The translations under genes and the position numbers were made by a program. DNA of 64,000 bases, taken from NCBI GenBank assembly GCA_963734575.1, contig CAVTHT010000017.1:186001-250000 (forward strand). The letters run 5' to 3'. This DNA is from CAIWHR01 sp963734575. Its GTDB lineage: Bacteria; Pseudomonadota; Gammaproteobacteria; Burkholderiales; Casimicrobiaceae. Shown here one piece after another: positions 39,588-51,611 of this stretch (positions are counted from its first letter, which is position 1; every line of letters begins with the position of its first letter). A model generated the notes under the pieces. That model had not been told where the DNA came from. It saw only the letters and a list, made by a program, of their open reading frames with translations, and searched no databases.

Positions 39588-40046
39588 ATGAACGACGCGC
39601 GTTATCCCCGCCCCGCAGTCACGGTTGCCACGATCGTCGTGCGCGACGGCGCGTTCCTGTGCGTCGAGGAGCACACGCGAAACGGCGTGCGGATCAACCA
39701 GCCCGCGGGCCATCTCGAAGCAGGCGAGAGCCTCGTGGACGCGGCCGCGCGCGAGACGCTCGAAGAAACGGGGTATCACGTCGCCGCCGTGGCGCTCGTC
39801 GGCATCTATCGGTGGCAGGCGCCGGGTACCATGGCCACCTATGTACGCTTCGCGTTCGAGGCCCGCGTCACCGCGCACGATGCGCAGCGCGCGCTCGATC
39901 GCGGGATCGTGCGCGCAAGCTGGCTCGACTACGCGGCACTCGAGGCGCGGCGCGCGGAGCATCGCAGTCCTCTCGTCATGCGCTGCATCGATGACTTCCT
40001 CGCGGGCAAGCGGCTGCCGCTCACGCTCCTGACGGAGCTGCCGTGA
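39588..40046 (+). CDS. NUDIX hydrolase (NudJ-like)
   Basis: 152 residues with a complete Nudix box GHLEAGESLVDAAARETLEETG (residues ~41-62: G-x5-E-x7-R-E-x2-E-E-x-G). The start MNDARYPRPAVTVATIVV at ATG 39588 fits the NudJ group of thiamine-pyrophosphate/nucleoside-triphosphate phosphatases. It lies just upstream of mnmA, the NudJ position in many proteobacteria. Exact substrate is not decidable here. Confidence 0.87.
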   Translation: MNDARYPRPAVTVATIVVRDGAFLCVEEHTRNGVRINQPAGHLEAGESLVDAAARETLEETGYHVAAVALVGIYRWQAPGTMATYVRFAFEARVTAHDAQRALDRGIVRASWLDYAALEARRAEHRSPLVMRCIDDFLAGKRLPLTLLTELP

Positions 40047-40048
40047 GC

Positions 40049-40143
40049 GCGAAGGGCCGCCCGAGCGCGAACACCGGAGCGCGCAGCGCGAAGGTAGCTC
40101 GACGGCCGCGAAGGGCCGCTCCGAGCGCGAACACCGGAGCGCG
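40049..40143. repeat. 35/36-bp direct repeat between NUDIX gene and mnmA
   Basis: The unit beginning GCGAAGGGCCGC and ending CACCGGAGCGCG occurs at 40049-40083 and 40108-40143, with one base inserted in the second copy. It fills most of the 117-base gap. It begins immediately after the NUDIX stop codon. No terminator or promoter was seen here. Confidence 0.75.
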
Positions 40144-40163
40144 AGCCGCGCGATGGCAGCCCG

Positions 40164-41246
40164 ATGAGCGCGCGCAAGGTCATCGTCGGCATGTCCGGCG
40201 GCGTCGACTCGTCGGTCGCCGCCTGGATGCTGAAGCAGCAGGGCTACGACGTCGTCGGCCTGTTCATGAAGAACTGGGAGGACGACGACACCGACGAATA
40301 CTGCACGTCGCGCGAAGACCTCGTCGATGCGGCGGCGGTGGCCGACGTCATCGGCATCGACCTCGAAGCCGTCAATTTCGCCGCGGAGTATCGCGAGCGC
40401 GTGTTCGCAGAGTTCCTGCGCGAATACCAGGCCGGCCGCACGCCGAACCCGGACGTGCTGTGCAACAGCGAGATCAAGTTCCGCGCATTCCTCGACCACG
40501 CACTGGCGCTCGGCGCCGATTGCATCGCCACCGGCCATTACGCGCGCGTGCGGCACGCGGAGGATGGCGTCGAGCTGCGGAAGGCACTCGATGCGACCAA
40601 GGACCAGAGCTACTTCCTCCACCGGCTGTCGCAGGATCAGCTGCGTCCAGTGCTGTTTCCCCTGGGCGAGACGAGGAAGCGCGACGTGCGCGAGATCGCG
40701 CGCCGCGAAGGGATTCCCACGTGGGGCAAGAAGGACTCGACGGGCATCTGCTTCATCGGCGAGCGGCCGTTCCGCGATTTCCTCGCGCGCTACCTGCCGC
40801 GTACGCCCGGCCCCATCGTGACGGTGGATGGCGACGTGATCGGGGAGCACAGCGGCCTCGCGTATTACACGCTCGGCCAGCGCCAGGGCCTGCGCGTCGG
40901 CGGCACGCGCGCCGGGAGCGACCTGCCGTGGTTCGTCGCCGGGAAGGATCACTCGCGCAATGCGCTCGTCGCCGTGCAGGGCCACGAGCATCCGGCGCTA
41001 TATCGGTCGCGCGTGGAGGTGCAGGCGCTGCACTGGATCGCCGGCCGCGCGCCTGCAGGGCATGTGCTTGCCGGCGCAACCGCCAAGACGCGCTACCGCA
41101 TGACGGATGCCGCGTGCCGCGTCGAGCTCGGCGACGAAGCGCGCTGCACGGTGACGTTCGACGCCCCGCAATGGGCGCCGACGCCGGGCCAGTACCTGGT
41201 GCTCTACGACGGCGACGTGTGCCTCGGCGGCGGTGTGATCACCTAG
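40164..41246 (+). CDS. mnmA: tRNA-specific 2-thiouridylase MnmA
   Basis: 360 residues, the usual length. It thiolates U34 of Lys, Glu and Gln tRNAs. The PP-loop VIVGMSGGVDSSVAAWML is at the N-terminus. The catalytic cysteines lie in NPDVLCNSEIKF and DSTGICFIGER, and GHYARV and YYTLGQRQGLRVGG are typical. The frame is intact. Start ATG 40164 (MSARKVIVG). Confidence 0.95.
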   Translation: MSARKVIVGMSGGVDSSVAAWMLKQQGYDVVGLFMKNWEDDDTDEYCTSREDLVDAAAVADVIGIDLEAVNFAAEYRERVFAEFLREYQAGRTPNPDVLCNSEIKFRAFLDHALALGADCIATGHYARVRHAEDGVELRKALDATKDQSYFLHRLSQDQLRPVLFPLGETRKRDVREIARREGIPTWGKKDSTGICFIGERPFRDFLARYLPRTPGPIVTVDGDVIGEHSGLAYYTLGQRQGLRVGGTRAGSDLPWFVAGKDHSRNALVAVQGHEHPALYRSRVEVQALHWIAGRAPAGHVLAGATAKTRYRMTDAACRVELGDEARCTVTFDAPQWAPTPGQYLVLYDGDVCLGGGVIT

Positions 41247-41343
41247 CCTCCCTGGCCGTCACCCGCGGCGACGACAGGTCCGGGAATGGCCGCGGTCGTC
41301 GCGCACCGAGAGGCAGCGACGCTGCGCCCGTGCGGGCGCGCGC

Positions 41344-41829
41344 TCAGAACGGGATGTCGTCGTCGAAGTCGTCGGTGGCGGGCTTCTTCGGCGCGCCGGA
41401 GCTGCGTGCACCGCCACCGCCGCCGGCGCCGCTGCCGGCACCGCTGCGTGGGGCGCTGCTGCCGAAGTCGGCATCGCCGCCGCCGCCACCGCCCCCGCGT
41501 CCGCCCAGCAGCTGCATGCGGTCGGCGCGGACCTCGGTCGAGTACTGGTCCTTGCCTTCCTTGTCCTGCCACTTGCGCGTGCGCAGGCTGCCTTCGATGT
41601 AGACCGGGGAGCCTTTCTTCAGGTATTCGCCGGCGACCTCGGCCTGGCGGCCGAAGAGGCTCACGCGATGCCATTCGGTGGCTTCCTTCATGTCGCCGCT
41701 GGCCTTGTCCTTCCACTTCTCCGTCGTGGCGATGCGGATGTTGCACACCGCTTCCCCGCTCGGAAGGAAACGCGTTTCCGGATCGGCGCCCAGATTGCCG
41801 ATCAGAATCACCTTGTTCACGGAAGCCAT
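41344..41829 (-). CDS. ssb: Single-stranded DNA-binding protein SSB
   Basis: 161 residues. N-terminal OB fold (MASVNKVILIGNLGADPETR ... ATEWHRVSLFGRQAEVAGEYL), a Gly-rich linker, and the acidic C-terminal tip DDFDDDIPF that recruits repair proteins. It lies 37 bases downstream of an MFS gene and close to divergent uvrA, the usual betaproteobacterial arrangement. Confidence 0.96.
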   Translation of the reverse strand: MASVNKVILIGNLGADPETRFLPSGEAVCNIRIATTEKWKDKASGDMKEATEWHRVSLFGRQAEVAGEYLKKGSPVYIEGSLRTRKWQDKEGKDQYSTEVRADRMQLLGGRGGGGGGGDADFGSSAPRSGAGSGAGGGGGARSSGAPKKPATDDFDDDIPF

Positions 41830-41866
41830 GCTGTTTCTCCTTGTGGGCGAATGAGGCGTGCGGCGC

Positions 41867-43108
41867 TCACTGCGCGACGCGCTCGAGCGTCGGCGGCGCC
41901 GACATCGTGAATGCTACGGCAAACCAGAGTCCGGTCAGCACCAGACAAAAGGCGAATACTGCGCCGGGACCGTGGCGTTGCGACAGCCAGCCTCCGCAGG
42001 CCCCGCCGACGAACGTGCCCAGGAACTGCACGCTGGAATAGACGCCGACCGCGGTGCCCTTCACGCCGGCCGGTGCGAACTTGGAGATCAGGGACGGCAG
42101 CGTCGCCTCGAGCAGGTTGAAGCCGGTGAAGAACACCACCAGCGCGCCGATCGTGACCGGCAGCCCGTGCCCGGGCAGCGCGAGCAGCACCTGGCCGGCG
42201 AACACCACGGCCACGGCACCGATGAATATCCGCTTCGCCCGCGTCGCCGAGTCCGATCGCATCATCGCGGGCATCATCAGCACGACCGACGCGACCAGCA
42301 CCGGCAGGTACACGAGCCAATGCCGCGCCGGCGCGATGCCGCCGTCGCGCAGCATGAACGGCACCTGCACGAAAAGCGCCATCAGCGAGGCGTGCAGGGC
42401 GAAGATCCCGTAGTTGAGCCGCAGCAGATCGGGGTCGGCAAGGACGCGCACCCACTGTCCGCGTTCCAGGGCCGGGCGCTCGTGCAGGTCCGGCTGCGGC
42501 ACCGAGGCGCGCAGCACCAGCATCGCGAGGAGCGCCAGCACGCCGGTCATCGCGAACACGCCGGGCACGCCGATGACGGCGGTGAGCGCCGGGCCGGCGA
42601 TCAGGGACACGGCGAAGGTCGCGCCGATGGTCATGCCGATGGCGGCCATCGCCCGGGTGCGCACGCTGTCGCGGGTGAGATCGGCGGTGAGGGCGATCAC
42701 GGCAGCCGATATGGCGCCGGCACCCTGCACGGTGCGGCCGGCGATCACCCATTCGATCGTGGGCGCCCACGCGGCCAGAAAGCTCCCCAGCGCGAAGATG
42801 ACGAGGCCGGCGATGATCACCGGCTTGCGACCGATCCGGTCGGACGCCCAGCCGAACGGAACCTGCAGCACGGCCTGCGTGAGGCCGTAGGCGCCGAGCG
42901 CGAGGCCGATCATGGTGTGGTCGCGGCCGCCGGGGAGCGTTTCGGCGTACAGCGCGAGCACGGGAAGCACGATGAACATGCCCAGCATGCGCAGGCCGTA
43001 GATGCTGGCGAGCCCGGTGGTCGCACGGCGCTCGGCAGACGTCATCCGCACGGGCGCGGCGGAGGAATCGCGGGCGCGGGAAACCGCGTCGGACGGGCGA
43101 TCGGGCAT
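41867..43108 (-). CDS. MFS transporter (DHA1-type)
   Basis: 413 residues with about twelve helices. The loop 2-3 motif FGWASDRIGRKPVI (motif A) and RTVQGAGAISAAVIALTADL (motif B/C region) are clear, typical of drug/proton antiporters such as YajR-like proteins. ATG 43108 gives a 21-residue charged leader; ATG 43045 (MTSAERRATTG) would start close to the first helix. Substrate unknown. It sits between ssb and uvrA, a conserved neighbourhood in betaproteobacteria. Unlike the MFS at 15.5-16.8 kb its frame is intact. Confidence 0.88.
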   Translation of the reverse strand: MPDRPSDAVSRARDSSAAPVRMTSAERRATTGLASIYGLRMLGMFIVLPVLALYAETLPGGRDHTMIGLALGAYGLTQAVLQVPFGWASDRIGRKPVIIAGLVIFALGSFLAAWAPTIEWVIAGRTVQGAGAISAAVIALTADLTRDSVRTRAMAAIGMTIGATFAVSLIAGPALTAVIGVPGVFAMTGVLALLAMLVLRASVPQPDLHERPALERGQWVRVLADPDLLRLNYGIFALHASLMALFVQVPFMLRDGGIAPARHWLVYLPVLVASVVLMMPAMMRSDSATRAKRIFIGAVAVVFAGQVLLALPGHGLPVTIGALVVFFTGFNLLEATLPSLISKFAPAGVKGTAVGVYSSVQFLGTFVGGACGGWLSQRHGPGAVFAFCLVLTGLWFAVAFTMSAPPTLERVAQ

Positions 43109-43427
43109 GCGGTTCAGGACTGCGCGGGGAGCAAAACGCGGGGAAATCCGGCCTTAGAAACGGCGGCGGAATAGCGGTATAGTAGCAGGTTACCCCGCTT
43201 CCTTCGGACCTCGGCCGCACGACGCGGCTTCGCGCAGCAACGACGCCTATCCGGCAGCCGCGAAGGCCCGACAGCAGCGCGGGATCAGCTCCCGACGCAC
43301 GACAACCACGCACGAGAAGCACAGACCGCCGGGTTTCATTCCCACCCGCCCGGAGACGGCCGCCTCGCAGCGGCCTCCCACCGTGGCGCGAAACAGGGCG
43401 AGGCCGCTTCGGCTGGCCTCCAGCACG
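43109..43427. other. Intergenic region between MFS and uvrA
   Basis: 319 bases between divergent genes. Apart from the promoter at 43154-43183 it holds a long uvrA leader of about 238 bases rich in short GC palindromes. I found no LexA-type box, ORF or repeat. Confidence 0.4.
43154..43183 (+). promoter_or_regulatory. Candidate promoter of uvrA
   Basis: TTAGAA (43154-43159) and TATAGT (43178-43183) with an 18-base spacer. Transcription would start near 43190. Confidence 0.5.
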
Positions 43428-46346
<2,919 letters not shown>

Positions 46347-46350
<4 letters not shown>

Positions 46351-46369
46351 CGGCGCGGCTCGCCGTCAG
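46347..46369. terminator. Hairpin spanning the uvrA and hyfI stop codons
   Basis: CTGACGGCG (46347-46355) pairs perfectly with CGCCGTCAG (46361-46369). The uvrA stop lies in one arm and the hyfI stop in the other. There is no T-run, so factor-independent termination is uncertain. Confidence 0.5.
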
Positions 46370-46917
46370 GCCGCGCCGTTGCTGCTCGCGGTGGTGGCGT
46401 CCTCGCCGTTCGCGCGCGGCGTGATCGCGGCGAGGATGCCTTGCAGCAGCGCGGTCGGTGTCGGTGGACAGCCGGGAATCTCGACGTCCACGGGAATCAC
46501 GTTGGAGACTCGTCCCAGGGTCGCGTAGCTCTCGCCGAATATGCCGCCGTCGCAGGCGCACTGGCCCGCGGCGACGACGAGCTTCGGGTCCGGTGTCGCA
46601 TCGTAGGTTCGCTGCAATGCGATCGCCATGTGCTTGCTCACCGGCCCCGTGACCAGCAGCATGTCGGCGTGCCGCGGGCTCGCGACGAGACGGATGCCGA
46701 GGCCCTCGATGTTGTAGTAAGGATTGCCGAGCGCGTGGATCTCGAGCTCGCACGCATTGCACGAGCCCGCGTCCACGTGGCGGATCGCGAGCGCGCGGCC
46801 GAGCGTGCGCAGGATGTCCGTCTGCAGGCGCGACGTCACCACGTCGTCCATCGCGGGCGCCGGAGCGGGCTCGGTGCGAACGCCGGTGCGCGCGATCTGC
46901 TTCAGTATGGTCAGCAT
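46366..46917 (-). CDS. hyfI: Hydrogenase-4/complex I-like small subunit (HyfI/NuoB family)
   Basis: 183 residues, related to HyfI/HycG/NuoB. The ligands of one [4Fe-4S] cluster are visible: SCNACELEIHAL (two Cys), GQCACDGG and IPGCPPTP. So the small subunit can still carry an electron. Ending is Ala/Ser-rich. It is the last gene of the hyfB-C-E-F-G-I operon. The partner large subunit lacks NiFe cysteines, so hydrogen chemistry is not expected. Confidence 0.85.
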   Translation of the reverse strand: MLTILKQIARTGVRTEPAPAPAMDDVVTSRLQTDILRTLGRALAIRHVDAGSCNACELEIHALGNPYYNIEGLGIRLVASPRHADMLLVTGPVSKHMAIALQRTYDATPDPKLVVAAGQCACDGGIFGESYATLGRVSNVIPVDVEIPGCPPTPTALLQGILAAITPRANGEDATTASSNGAA

Positions 46918-46950
46918 CGGTGCTCGTGCCCTTTCACGATGGCAACGCGA

Positions 46951-48496
46951 TCACAGGTCGTGCCCGCTGTAGGAGAGGTTGAACGACTTGTTGATGAGCG
47001 GGAAGTCGGGAACGATGTTGCCGATGACCGCATGCTCGATCACCGGCCAGTTCTCCCACGACGGATCGTGCGGATGGCAGCGCCGGATCACGTTGTCGGT
47101 CCCCGTCTCGACCGCGATCAGCACCGGTCCCCGCCAGCCTTCGACGCAGCCGACGCCGAGCCGGAACGCCGGCGCATCGGGCAGCGCGGCACGGGTGTCG
47201 CCTTCCGGCATCGCGTCGAGGATGATGCGGATGAGGCGCAGCGACTCGATGGCCTCGTCGAACCGGACCGCCACGCGCGCGGCGACGTCGCCTTCGCTGC
47301 GGGTCGCGATGCGCACGCCGAGCTTGTCGTAGGGCGCGACCGGAAAGTCGCAGCGCAGGTCGCGGCCGATGCCGCTCGCGCGGGCCGCGAGGCCGGATAT
47401 GCCGAGCGTCGTCGCGAGAGTGGAGGTAACGATGCCGCAGGTGCGAAAGCGGTCCTGCAACCCCGCGTGCTCGTCGTAGATGTCGCGCAGCACGGCGATC
47501 TCGCGCAGGATGGCATCGCATTGCGCGCCCAGCGCGAGCGCGTGCGCCGCTTCGAGGTCGCGCGCGACGCCGCCGGGGACGATGCAGTCCATCAGCAGGC
47601 GGTGGCCAAACGCCGCGCCATTCAGGCGCACGACGTCCTCGCGCAGGCGCGCAAATTGCGCGAGCCCGAACGCGAAGCCGCCGTCGTTGCCGAGGTAGCC
47701 GAGATCGCCGAGGTGGTTGGCGAGACGCTCGCGCTCGACGAGCAGCGCCCGCAGCCACGCGGCGCGCGGCGGTGCCTGCAGTGCGCACACGGACTCGACG
47801 GCCTGCGCATAGGCCCAGGCATAGGCCGCGGTGCTGTCGCCGGAGATGCGGCCCGCGAGACGCGCGCCGTCGGCAAGGGACATGCCTTCGAACCGCTTCT
47901 CGATGCCTTTGTGCACGTAGCCGAGCCGCTCCTCGAGGCGGAGGACTTTCTCGCCGACCACCTGGAAGCGGAAGTGGCCGGGCTCGATCGTGCCTGCGTG
48001 CACCGGCCCGACCGCGATCTCGTGCACGCCGTCGCCGGTGACCTTCACGAACGAATAGTCCTCGATCCCGGGCTGCCATTTCGGCGACGCCACGAAGTCG
48101 CGGCGCAACGGGAACTGGTCCACCGGCCAGCTCGCCTGCCACAGCCACGGGCGCTGGTCGTCGCTGCCCGACTGCGCGCCGGTGAGATCGTAGACCGCGC
48201 GCTGCATGCGGTTCGCGGTCGGGAAGATCGGCCGAGACGTCGGGAAACTGCGCGTCGGCGTCGAGCAGCGCGTGCTCCAGCAGCGTCAGGCCTTCCGCAT
48301 CGCGCAGCATGAAGCGCAGCGTGAAGCCGCGCTGACGGTCGCGGTCGTCGCTCGCCCACAGTGCGACCAGCTGCCCGCCCTGTTCCCACGCCACGCGGCA
48401 CGCGGCGAGGAGCTGCATGGCGTCGACCGTGTAGCGCCGGCCAGGCACGAATGCGGGGAGGATGGCGGGAGTGAGGCCGAGGACGGAGAGGTTCAT
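46951..48496 (-). CDS. hyfG: Hyf-like large subunit without NiFe cysteines (HyfG/NuoCD family; one frameshift)
   Basis: About 514 residues: an N-terminal NuoC-like domain (start MNLSVLGLTPAILPAFVPG, ATG 48496), then the NuoD-like domain. The N-terminal CxxC of true group 4 hydrogenases is replaced by GRISGDSTAAYAWAYAQAVE, and the protein ends FPLINKSFNLSYSGHDL, with no C-terminal CxxC. The remaining cysteines are isolated (for example RTCGIVTS and VGCVEGW). A break near 48230 joins QFPDVSA to FPTANRMQRAVYDL. This matches the energy-converting hydrogenase related (Ehr) group rather than an H2-evolving enzyme. Confidence 0.85.
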
Positions 48497-48504
48497 GTCC
48501 GCGC

Positions 48505-49957
48505 TCAGCCGATGAGTCGCGCCGCCTGGCGATACCAGTCGGCGAGATAAGGCGGGATCCACAGCCCGAGCATCAGCACGAGGGCGAGATGGGTGTAGAC
48601 GGGGATCATTGCCGGCCGGTGCGGCAGGCGCTTCGCCGTGGTGTCGCCGAATACCATGGGCTGCACGCGCGACACCACCGCCGCGAACGCGATGCCCAGC
48701 GCGGCGAGCAGGAACGGCGTGGCCCAGGGCTGCTGCTTCATGGCGGTGGTGAGGATCAGGAACTCGCTCGCGAAGACGCCGAACGGCGGAATGCCGAGGA
48801 TCGCGAGCGTTCCCAGCATGAGGCCCCAGCCCATCATCGGGCTGATGCGTGACGAGGCCGCGGATCCCTTCGATGAGCTGGGTGCCCGTCTTCTGGCTCG
48901 CATGGCCCACCGCGAAGAAGATGGCGGACTTGGTGAGCGAGTGCACGGTCATGTGCAAGAGGCCGGCGAAGTTGGCGATCGCGCCGCCCATGCCGAACGC
49001 GAACGTGATGATGCCCATGTGCTCGATGGACGAGTACGCGAAGAGTCGCTTCAGGTCCTTCTGCCGCGACAGGAGGAAGGCCGCGACGACCACCGACAGC
49101 AGCCCGAAGGCCATCATCAGGTCGCGCGCGAACCCGGTGTGCACGGCGCCCTCGACGAGCACCTTGCAGCGCACGACGGCATAGAGCGCCACGTTGAGCA
49201 GCAGTCCGGACAGCACGGCGGACACCGGCGTGGGACCTTCGGCGTGCGCGTCGGGCAGCCAGTTGTGCAGCGGCACGAGGCCGGTCTTGGTGCCATAGCC
49301 CACGAGCAGGAACACGAACGCGATCGACAGCACGGTGGGCTCGAGCTGCGCCTTCACCGCGTTGAGCTCGGTCCAGAGCAGGGCGCCGCCACCGGCACCC
49401 AGCACGCGCTCGGCGGCGAAGTACAGCAGGATGGTGCCGAACAGCGCCTGCGCGATGCCCACGCCGCACAGGATGAAGTACTTCCACGCGGCCTCGAGGC
49501 TCGCGGGCGTGCGATACAGCGAAACGAGCAGCACGGTCGTCAGCGTCGCGGCCTCCATCGCGACCCACAGGATGCCCATGTTGTTGGTGAGCAGCGCCAG
49601 CAGCATCGTGAACTGGAAGAGCTGGTACATGCTGTGATAGAGGCGCAGCTTGGCGGGCGTGAGCCGCCCGTGCTCCTCCTCGATGCGCATGTACGGGCGC
49701 GAGAAGATCGACGTGGTGAAGCCCACGAACGCCGTGAGCGTCACGAGGAAGACGTTGAGCGGATCGACGAAGAACTGCCGGTCGAGCACCAGCATCGGTC
49801 CGTCCGCGATGACCCGCACCGTGAGGCCCAGCGCCGCGAGGAGCGTCAGCAGGCTCGCCACGACGTTCACCGTGGGCGCCTGCGGCCGCGCACCGAGCGC
49901 GGCGAGCACGATGGCGCTTGCCACGGGGATGCCGAGCACCAGCAGGACCTCGATCAT
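48505..49957 (-). CDS. hyfF: Antiporter-like membrane subunit (HyfF/NuoN-L family; one frameshift)
   Basis: About 484 residues and 13-14 helices, of the Mrp/Nuo antiporter-like family. Conserved motif LLVGYGTKTGLVPLHNWLPDAHAEGPTPVSAVLSGLLL carries the TM7 Lys and helix-loop region; HMTVHSLTKSAIFFAVGH has the TM12 region Lys. One break near 48850 separates GIRGLVTH from ISPMMGWGLMLGTLAI. ATG 49957 shares its A with the hyfE stop (TGATG). It probably conducts protons or sodium ions. Confidence 0.86.
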
Positions 49958-50626
49958 CAGTCGGATTCCCTCAGCTTCTCGAGATGCTTGAGATCGAGGC
50001 TGTCGAACTGCTCGCGGATCTGGAAGAAGAACACGCCGAGGATCAGCATGCCGACGAGCACGTCGAGCGCGATGCCGAGCTCCACCACCATGGGCATGCC
50101 GTAGGTGGCGCTCGTGGCCGCGAAGAAGAGGCCGTTCTCCATCGACAGGAAGCCGATGACCTGCGGGATGGCCTTGCGGCGCGTGATCATCATCAGGAAC
50201 GACAGCATCACCGAGCCCATGGCGATGCCCAGCGTCGCGCGCGTGACCGTGCTCGCGAGCTGCGAGATCGGCACGGCGAGATTGAACGAGAACACCACCA
50301 GCACGATGCCGATCAGCATCGTGGTCGGAATGTTGATCAGCCCTTCCACGTCCCAGCGCACGTCGAGCCGCCGGATGAGGCGATGCAGCAGCCACGGCAG
50401 CAGGAGCACCTTCAGCACGAACGTGAGGCCGGTCGACCAGTAGAGATGCGACTGGTGCGTGCCCCACGCGACGACGGCCGTGGAGATGGCGAGCGCGAGG
50501 CCCTGCATGCGCGAACAGGTTCACGAGCGACAGCACGCGCCGCTGCGCGAGCATCGCGAACGCGAGCAGCAGCAGCAGGGCCGCCAGGAGGTTGATGAGC
50601 TGGGCGTAGAGCGGCAGGCTCGTCAT
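49957..50626 (-). CDS. hyfE: Membrane subunit HyfE (MrpC/NuoK-related; one frameshift)
   Basis: About 222 residues with about seven helices. Starts MTSLPLYAQLINLLAALLLL; the region QVIGFLSMENGLFFAATSATYGMP contains the membrane Glu shared with NuoK/MrpC. A break near 50513 (one extra base) separates SLVNLFA from MQGLALAISTAVVAWG. Overlaps hyfF by one base. Part of the ion-translocating arm. Confidence 0.83.
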
Positions 50627-50663
50627 TGGATGATCTCCGCCACGCGGCCGTGGTGCCCGGCGC

Positions 50664-51611
50664 TCATGTGCCGAGCAGCAGGTTGACGAGCATCGCCAGC
50701 ACCGCGAGCAGGAACGCGGTGCCGAGGAACTCCGGTGCGCGGAAGATGCGCATCTTCGCGGAGAGCGTCTCGATCAGCGCGAGGCCGAAGCCGCCGACGG
50801 CGAGCTTGGCGACGAGCGCCGGCGCGGCGCCCAGCACGCCAAGCCAGTCGCCGCCCTGCGCGATGCCGAACGGCACGAAGATCGCGAGCCCGATGCACGA
50901 GTAGTTGAAGAGCTTCAGCGCCGATGCCCACTCGATCAGCGCGAGGTGCCGCGCCGAGTACTCGAGCACCATCGCCTCGTGGATCATCGTGAGCTCGAGG
51001 TGCGTGGACGGGTTGTCCACCGGAATGCGCGCGTTCTCGGCGAGGGACACCATCGTGAACGCCACGCCGGCGAAGGCGAGGCTCGGGTAGATCGCGAACT
51101 CGCGATGCGCGAGGGTATCGACGATCGTCGGCAGCGAGGTGCTGCCGGAGATGAGCGACGCCGTGAACAGCACCATGAGGAGCGCCGGCTCGGCGAGAAA
51201 GCCCACGAACATCTCGCGCCGCGCCCCCAGCGAGCCGAAGGCCGTGCCGATGTCCATGGCCGCGAGGGCGATGAACACGCGCGCGAGAGCGAACAGGCCC
51301 ACCAGCGCGATGGTGTCGGCGGCGCTGCCGAACGGCAGGTCGGTCGCGAGCGACGGCACGATCGCCGCGGCACAGCACATCGCGCCGAACACGATGTACG
51401 GACTGATGCGAAAGATCGGCGACGCATTCTCCGCGACCACCGCATCCTTCATGAAGAGCTTGCGGATGGTGCGGTAGGGCAGCAGCAGCGACGGCGCCGA
51501 CTTGTTCTGCAGCCACGCGCGGCACTGGTTCACCCAGCCCACCAGCAACGGCGCGAGCGCCAGCGCGATGGCGACCTGGAGCAGCTGCGAGAGGAGGCCG
51601 CCGAGGGTCAT
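50664..51611 (-). CDS. hyfC: Membrane subunit HyfC (NuoH family)
   Basis: 315 residues with about eight helices, homologous to NuoH/HycD, the subunit linking the redox and membrane arms. Signature ENARIPVDNPSTHLELTMIHEAMVLEYSARHLALIEW has the conserved acidic residues. ATG 51611 overlaps the hyfB stop (ATGA). The frame is intact. Confidence 0.9.
   Translation of the reverse strand: MTLGGLLSQLLQVAIALALAPLLVGWVNQCRAWLQNKSAPSLLLPYRTIRKLFMKDAVVAENASPIFRISPYIVFGAMCCAAAIVPSLATDLPFGSAADTIALVGLFALARVFIALAAMDIGTAFGSLGARREMFVGFLAEPALLMVLFTASLISGSTSLPTIVDTLAHREFAIYPSLAFAGVAFTMVSLAENARIPVDNPSTHLELTMIHEAMVLEYSARHLALIEWASALKLFNYSCIGLAIFVPFGIAQGGDWLGVLGAAPALVAKLAVGGFGLALIETLSAKMRIFRAPEFLGTAFLLAVLAMLVNLLLGT

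Noticed and set aside
40043..41602. A 519-codon plus-strand frame starting at GTGA after the NUDIX gene
   Set aside because: Off-frame over mnmA; arginine-rich shadow sequence without family similarity.
43109..43427. LexA/SOS box controlling uvrA
   Set aside because: No CTGT-N8-ACAG match was found in the intergenic region.
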